A DNA stretch of 64,000 nucleotides from Streptomyces sp. WM6378 (GTDB taxonomy: Bacteria; Actinomycetota; Actinomycetes; Streptomycetales; Streptomycetaceae), in the NCBI RefSeq assembly GCF_001279695.1, contig NZ_LGDD01000059.1:57460-121459 (forward strand), written 5' to 3'. The stretch's first letter is position 1. The number at the start of each line of letters is the position of its first letter. The notes under the pieces were generated by a model that saw only the letters and a list, made by a program, of their open reading frames with translations, was not told where the DNA came from and made no database searches. Below are positions 60,509 through 64,000 of this stretch, piece after piece. Both the position numbers and the translations under genes were made by a program.

Positions 60509-61132
60509 TCAGCCCTCGAAGCCCCCCTCGCTCAACGCCTTGTCGATGCGGGCGCGGTGCGTCCGCTCCCACGCGTCGAGGGATTCACCGGCCTCCTTGG
60601 CCAACTTGCGCTGTGCGTCCAGGAGCGTCTGCTCCCAGCGGGCGCGGGGGGTGACCACGATGCCCTCCTCGTCGGCCACCACGATGTCGCCGGCGTTCAC
60701 CAGCACCCCGCCGCAGCGCACCGGCTCGTTGAGCGGGGCCACGGCCTTCTTGGTTCCGGGGATGGGAATGACACCCCGGGCGAACACCGGAAAGCCCAAC
60801 TCGCGGACCTCGGTGAGGTCACGAATGACCCCGTCGGCCACGAACGCAGCGATTCCCCGGCGTTGGGCGACGGCGCACACGTTTCCGCCGGCGAGCGCGT
60901 AGTCCAGGTCGCCCGATTCGACGACGATGACCGAACCCGGCTCCGCGCGGTGGATGGCCGCGTGCAGCATGAGATTGTCGCCCGCGGGGCACCGCACGGT
61001 GAATGCTGGACCTGCGATGCGCGGCATCGGGGACCACAAAGGGCGAATGCCGATATCCATGACCTGCTGGCGGCCCAGCACGTCGGCGAGCGTGGTCGGG
61101 GGAATGCTCTTGAATTCGCTGATGGCGTTCAT
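60509..61132 (-). CDS. RraA-family protein / 4-hydroxy-4-methyl-2-oxoglutarate aldolase-like
   Basis: A 207-residue enzyme. The divalent-metal and substrate region is PAGDNLMLHAAIHRAEPG, and GIAAFVADGVIRDLTEVRELG carries the catalytic Asp-Arg pair of the class II pyruvate aldolases in this family. The C-terminus has PVFARGVIPIPGTKK. True RraA inhibits RNase E, but Streptomyces paralogues of this length are usually aldolases or sugar-acid enzymes. ATG 61132 follows AGGAAGAAAC. The neighbouring PfkB fragments suggest it once belonged to a sugar-acid operon. Confidence 0.88.
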   Translation of the reverse strand: MNAISEFKSIPPTTLADVLGRQQVMDIGIRPLWSPMPRIAGPAFTVRCPAGDNLMLHAAIHRAEPGSVIVVESGDLDYALAGGNVCAVAQRRGIAAFVADGVIRDLTEVRELGFPVFARGVIPIPGTKKAVAPLNEPVRCGGVLVNAGDIVVADEEGIVVTPRARWEQTLLDAQRKLAKEAGESLDAWERTHRARIDKALSEGGFEG

Positions 61133-61242
61133 GTTTCTTCCTGACAGGACTTGATACGGCGTAATAAGGGCTTGTTCAGGGCGCCAGTTGGTGGCGCCGG
61201 GCGCTCGGCGCCGGATGCCCGGCCTCGAACGTCGGCATGATC

Positions 61243-61560
61243 TCAAGCGATCTGATCCGCCGCCAGCAGACTTATCCGCGAGATGGGGTCGGTGGCCGCC
61301 GGAGCCGTGCAGGCATGCGCGCCCGCCAGCGCGCCGAAGCGGCCGCATTCCCGTACGTCCCGGCCGGTGAGCCTGCCGTACAGGAAGCCGCTGACGTACG
61401 CGACACCCGCGCCGGGATCTCCCGTATCAGCGCGGGGGCGTTGTCGCCCGCGGCCGCCGCGCTGAAGAACACGAGGTCGCAGCGGAGCGCGAACTCCCGG
61501 TGGTGGTCGGCCAGTCCGCGGTCGTACGCGTCGCCGCCCTGCCGGTCCCGCTCGCCGACT
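61243..61560 (-). pseudogene. PfkB sugar kinase, C-terminal remnant
   Basis: On the minus strand, fragments of a PfkB kinase appear in two frames: HREFALRCDLVFFSA and APALIREI, then, after a frameshift, DPGAGVAYVSGFLYGRL with GRFGALAGAHACT up to a stop at 61243. The catalytic Asp of the GAGDAF motif is replaced by Val (GAGVAY). The start is missing. It is a decayed remnant head-to-head with the N-terminal fragment at 61500. Confidence 0.7.
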
Positions 61561-61802
61561 CGGTGCGGGTCGGCCCGATCGAGGAGTGGCCCGGGCACAC
61601 CGGCGCGAACATGGCCCTCGGGGCGCGGGCACTGGGGCTGGAGGTCGGCGTGATCGACTGCATCGGCGACGACCGGCCCGGCTCACAGGTCCGCGAGCTG
61701 CCGGCCGAGGGCGATGTCGACTTCGCCCCGCTGATCTCCCCGGCGGGCACCCGGCGCGCGGTGAGCCTGCCGCCGGGTCCCACCGTGCAGGGTGGCCTGT
61801 GA
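61500..61802 (+). pseudogene. PfkB sugar kinase, N-terminal remnant
   Basis: On the plus strand, about 100 codons read as the first third of a PfkB kinase: VVVGQSAVVRVAALP, HTGANMALGARALGLEVGVIDCIGDDRPG and VSLPPGPT. It is cut by a TGA at 61802 and no C-terminal domain follows on this strand. The companion C-terminal part lies inverted at its left, so an inversion may have split one gene. An independent short protein is unlikely. Confidence 0.65.
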
Positions 61803-62189
61803 GCATGATCTAAAACGGCAGCGGCGTACGGGAGGCGTGTGCTGTCGCCGGTATGCGTGGCATGGGTCACAAGAGAGGGCCCGATTGTCCAATATGGGGC
61901 ATTTTGGGGCGCCGCCACTCCGGGTTTTGTAATGTCCGAATTAGCCGCTATTGAGTGAGGCTCGCCTCTTTTGCGGGTGGCCTGTTTGGTTGCTCGGTGA
62001 GCGAGTGAATTGGGTCACGTGTGGGGCGATGGGCGCCCGGGACCGGCAGGGTCATTTCGGTTGGCCGGAAAGCGAGTTGAGGGCCTGGGGCGGGGTGGCC
62101 GCCGGGTGTGGATTTAAGTGGATCTATATCCCGGATCGCGCCCATTGAATTCTGAGCTTGTTTCCACTCGTCCTATTCGCTTAAGTTCA
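61803..62189. other. Non-coding region ahead of the riboswitch
   Basis: About 390 bp, clearly lower in GC than the surroundings, with T-rich stretches near 61890-61960. No gene is supported. It must contain the promoter for the riboswitch transcript; I could not place -10/-35 elements with confidence. Confidence 0.6.
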
Positions 62190-62362
62190 CCGTCAATCCG
62201 GATGGAACGCCGAATCCTGCCGCCGTCCGGACCCTCCCACACACGTATGGCAGGAGCGGGGGACCCAGGTAAGCCGCCGATCCGGATTCCGGAACGGCTG
62301 GGGTGAAGTCGCGTGCGCCGCGACCGGACATCTCCCGTCCGAACCCGACAGCTCACCTCGCA
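62190..62362 (+). ncRNA. Cyclic di-AMP riboswitch (ydaO/yuaA type)
   Basis: The conserved blocks of Streptomyces ydaO-type elements are present in order: GGAACGCCGAATCCTGCCG, GGCAGGAGCGGGGGACCCAG followed by GTAAGCCGCC, GGGGTGAAGTC, then CCGGACATCTCCCGTCCG and GAACCCGACAGCTCACCTC. It ends about 20 bp before the ribosome site of the cell-wall hydrolase. In this class c-di-AMP binding terminates or represses expression of resuscitation-factor and lytic-transglycosylase genes. Boundaries are approximate. Confidence 0.85.
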
Positions 62363-62383
62363 GGCGAAGGAGAGGAATTCACC

Positions 62384-63151
62384 ATGCCTGCAAAGGGCAA
62401 GCACCGCCGCCCCAAGTCCAGCTCGTTCTCCCGGGGCCTCGCCGCCGCCGGTACGGGCGGCGCCGTACTCGCCATTCCGGTGATCGGCGCGACCACGGCC
62501 GCCGCCGCGCCGGCGTCGGTCCACTCGGCCGCCACCGTGGTGGCCAAGCCGGTCACGGCGGTGAAGGCGGCCCCCACGAGCTACGCCGTCGTCGCCGGCG
62601 ACTCGCTCGCCAAGATCGCCGACGCCCTCAACGTGAGCGGCGGCTGGAAGCAGCTGTACCAGGACAACCAGAGCGTCATCGGCGGCAACCCGGCCCTGAT
62701 CCAGCCCGGCCTCAAGCTCACCGTGGGAGCCCCCGCCCGGGCCGCCTCGGCCGACCGTGCCGACCGCTCGGCCCGCACGACGAGCCTCACCACGGCGGCC
62801 ACCGCGACCACGGCCAGTGCGCCGAAGTACGCCAACAACCTGGACGGCTGGATCAAGCAGTCGCTGGACATCATGGCCCAGCACGGCATCCCGGGCAGCT
62901 ACAACGGCATCTACCGCAACATCATGCGCGAGTCGTCGGGCAACCCCCTCGCGATCAACAACTGGGACTCCAACGCGGTGGCCGGAACGCCCTCCAAGGG
63001 ACTCCTCCAGGTCATCCAGCCCACCTTCGCCGCTTTCCACGTGCCCGGCACGGCCCTGGACCTCTACGACCCGGTGGCCAACATCACCGCCGCGTGCAAC
63101 TACGCCGCCAACAGGTACGGCTCGATCGACAACGTCTTCGGGGCGTACTGA
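62384..63151 (+). CDS. Secreted LysM and lytic-transglycosylase protein
   Basis: A 255-residue cell-wall hydrolase. The signal peptide (about 1-45) begins MPAKGKHRRP and is followed by a LysM domain (about 66-112: YAVVAGDSLAKIADALNV, GLKLTVG) and a Thr/Ala linker. The C-terminal domain (about 145-255) is transglycosylase-SLT-like, with catalytic Glu in IMRESSGNPLAINNWDSNA and GLLQVIQPTFAAF. It cleaves or remodels peptidoglycan. Start ATG 62384 follows GGAGAGGA. Expression is controlled by the c-di-AMP riboswitch immediately upstream, linking it to osmotic state and spore germination in Streptomyces. Confidence 0.93.
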   Translation: MPAKGKHRRPKSSSFSRGLAAAGTGGAVLAIPVIGATTAAAAPASVHSAATVVAKPVTAVKAAPTSYAVVAGDSLAKIADALNVSGGWKQLYQDNQSVIGGNPALIQPGLKLTVGAPARAASADRADRSARTTSLTTAATATTASAPKYANNLDGWIKQSLDIMAQHGIPGSYNGIYRNIMRESSGNPLAINNWDSNAVAGTPSKGLLQVIQPTFAAFHVPGTALDLYDPVANITAACNYAANRYGSIDNVFGAY

Positions 63152-63474
63152 CGGTCGTCCTCGGGGTCGGGCGCTTGAGGAGGGCGCCCGGCCGACCGAG
63201 CCGACGACCCCAACTGCCCATCCGCCGAAGGGGTTTCGACTCCCGCAGATCGGCAGGCAGGGGCGTCGGAGCGGCTTCGCTCCCCGTGTGCGGTGTTCAA
63301 ACGGGGAGCGGCGCAAATTCCGTTCACCCCCCAGGGTGAACAAATCGAAGGCTGCACGTTTCTGCATGCGGCCATATTCCTAGGGTGGTAGTGCGTCACC
63401 CCGGGACCACGGTGACTGCCCGACAACCGAGTACCTCCGCGCCCGCGGGGGTCAGTTCTGGACCGGGAGCTGCC

Positions 63475-63906
63475 ATGGGAACCACCGCTCGGCCATCCGT
63501 CTCGGCGCCTGTTCCGCTTCCGCCGGGCCTGCTGCCGGACCGGTGCTGCAACGCCCGTACGTACCTGATGCAGGGGTTCACGGTGGTCGAGGTCCAGGGC
63601 ACCGTCGACCTGGCCACCGCGCCCGGCGTGCAGCTGCACCTCGACGCCGCCACACAGCCGGCCGGTGCCCGCGTGATCGTGGACCTGCGGCCCGTCGACT
63701 TCTTCGACTGCGCCGCCCTCACCCTGCTGTGCCGGGCGTACCGGAGAATCCGGGCGCGCGACGGCCACCTCGGCGTGGTGTGCGTACGGCCGTGGCATCT
63801 GCGGATCCTGACGGCGGGCGGCCTCGACCCGCTCTTCAAGCCGACGACCACGATCGAGGGGGCGGCCCTGACCGCCCTGGCCGCGCCGAAGACAGGCGAC
63901 AACTAG
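63475..63906 (+). CDS. STAS-domain anti-sigma factor antagonist
   Basis: A 143-residue protein. After about 30 variable residues (PVPLPPGLLPDRCCNARTYL) the STAS domain shows FTVVEVQGTVDLATAPGVQLHLD, then VIVDLRPVDFFDCAALTLLCRAYRR. The phosphorylatable Ser of DSS is replaced by Cys (FFDCAAL), so it may not be regulated by an anti-sigma kinase in the usual way. ATG 63475 sits behind GGGAG and is preferred to starts further upstream that lack a site. No sigma or kinase gene adjoins it within the window. Confidence 0.88.
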   Translation: MGTTARPSVSAPVPLPPGLLPDRCCNARTYLMQGFTVVEVQGTVDLATAPGVQLHLDAATQPAGARVIVDLRPVDFFDCAALTLLCRAYRRIRARDGHLGVVCVRPWHLRILTAGGLDPLFKPTTTIEGAALTALAAPKTGDN

Positions 63907-64000
63907 TGCTTTGACCGCGTAGGTTCGCCGTGTTGGTGCTCATGGTCCTTGGGCCGGTTGGATGTGACGACATGTCCGATCGGTGCGGGGAGGCGGGATG
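63907..64000 (+). other. Start of a gene cut by the window edge
   Basis: A GGGGAGG ribosome site (63987-63993) precedes an ATG at 63998-64000, which is the last codon visible. The sequence between the STAS stop and this site has no gene. Because it begins immediately after the STAS gene, an insertion-sequence end is possible, but I cannot show terminal repeats. Confidence 0.4.

Noticed and set aside
1..64000. CRISPR arrays, rRNA and tRNA genes
   Set aside because: No regularly spaced repeats of 25-40 bp with unique spacers and no recognisable rRNA or tRNA sequence were seen.
63907..64000. An insertion sequence at the right edge
   Set aside because: A ribosome site and start codon are visible, but terminal repeats and a transposase cannot be shown within 94 bp.

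Overview
The window is high-GC actinobacterial chromosome, almost certainly Streptomyces. The signs are GC-rich third codon positions, frequent GTG starts, AGGAGG-type ribosome sites, ATGA/GTGA translational coupling, an R61-like DD-peptidase, SPW-repeat, Imm49, DUF2165 and MAB_1171c families, a RRHVD-type leader peptide, and a c-di-AMP riboswitch ahead of a LysM/transglycosylase gene. The gene content is that of an accessory or sub-telomeric arm: many one-gene regulator/target pairs, several enzymes of unknown substrate and a few decaying genes. I saw no rRNA, tRNA or CRISPR.

Layout. 1-2.7 kb: the edge of an envelope (efflux adaptor and lipoprotein) operon divergent from a two-component system. 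2.7-4 kb: DUF2000/AraC pair. 4-7 kb: a leftward XRE, HExxH peptidase, MAB_1171c membrane protein and PAP2-like cassette. 7.6-11 kb: DUF2165, a Cys-rich metallothionein-like peptide and a long-tailed D-Ala-D-Ala carboxypeptidase. 11-17.3 kb: a double Imm49 protein, then a LacI regulator divergent from a secreted GH92 mannosidase with two matching operator-like sites. 17.5-25.4 kb: alcohol dehydrogenase, GlxA regulator with a cysteine hydrolase, a Ser/Thr kinase fused to a 14-TM drug exporter, a PIG-L deacetylase and a StyA-type monooxygenase. 25.5-29 kb: TPR protein, polyprenyl diphosphate synthase and 2OG-Fe(II) oxygenase, the last preceded by a leader peptide. 29-43.5 kb: acetyltransferases, methyltransferases, MerR, MarR, TetR and ECF regulators, a flavin monooxygenase, an R61-like peptidase and a Tat-exported 5'-nucleotidase, whose paralogue lies at 44-46 kb.

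The most interesting region is 46.76-55.08 kb, a tightly coupled RiPP operon. It encodes a 50-residue precursor peptide, a PqqD-like recognition protein, a B12-type radical SAM enzyme, two DUF692-like (MNIO) iron enzymes each followed by its own partner protein, an HExxH metalloprotease, a YqcI/YcgG-like oxygenase and an MFS exporter. The putative core has no cysteine, so the usual thiol chemistry of this iron-enzyme class cannot apply there, and the double MNIO/partner arrangement looks undescribed.

55-64 kb: an anion permease with a Usp protein, a crcB-DUF190-crcB fluoride operon, a PAP2 phosphatase, a possible CysRS-like protein, a decaying stretch (broken methyltransferase and two head-to-head PfkB fragments around an intact RraA-family gene), the riboswitch-controlled cell-wall hydrolase, a STAS protein, and the first codon of a further gene at the right edge.
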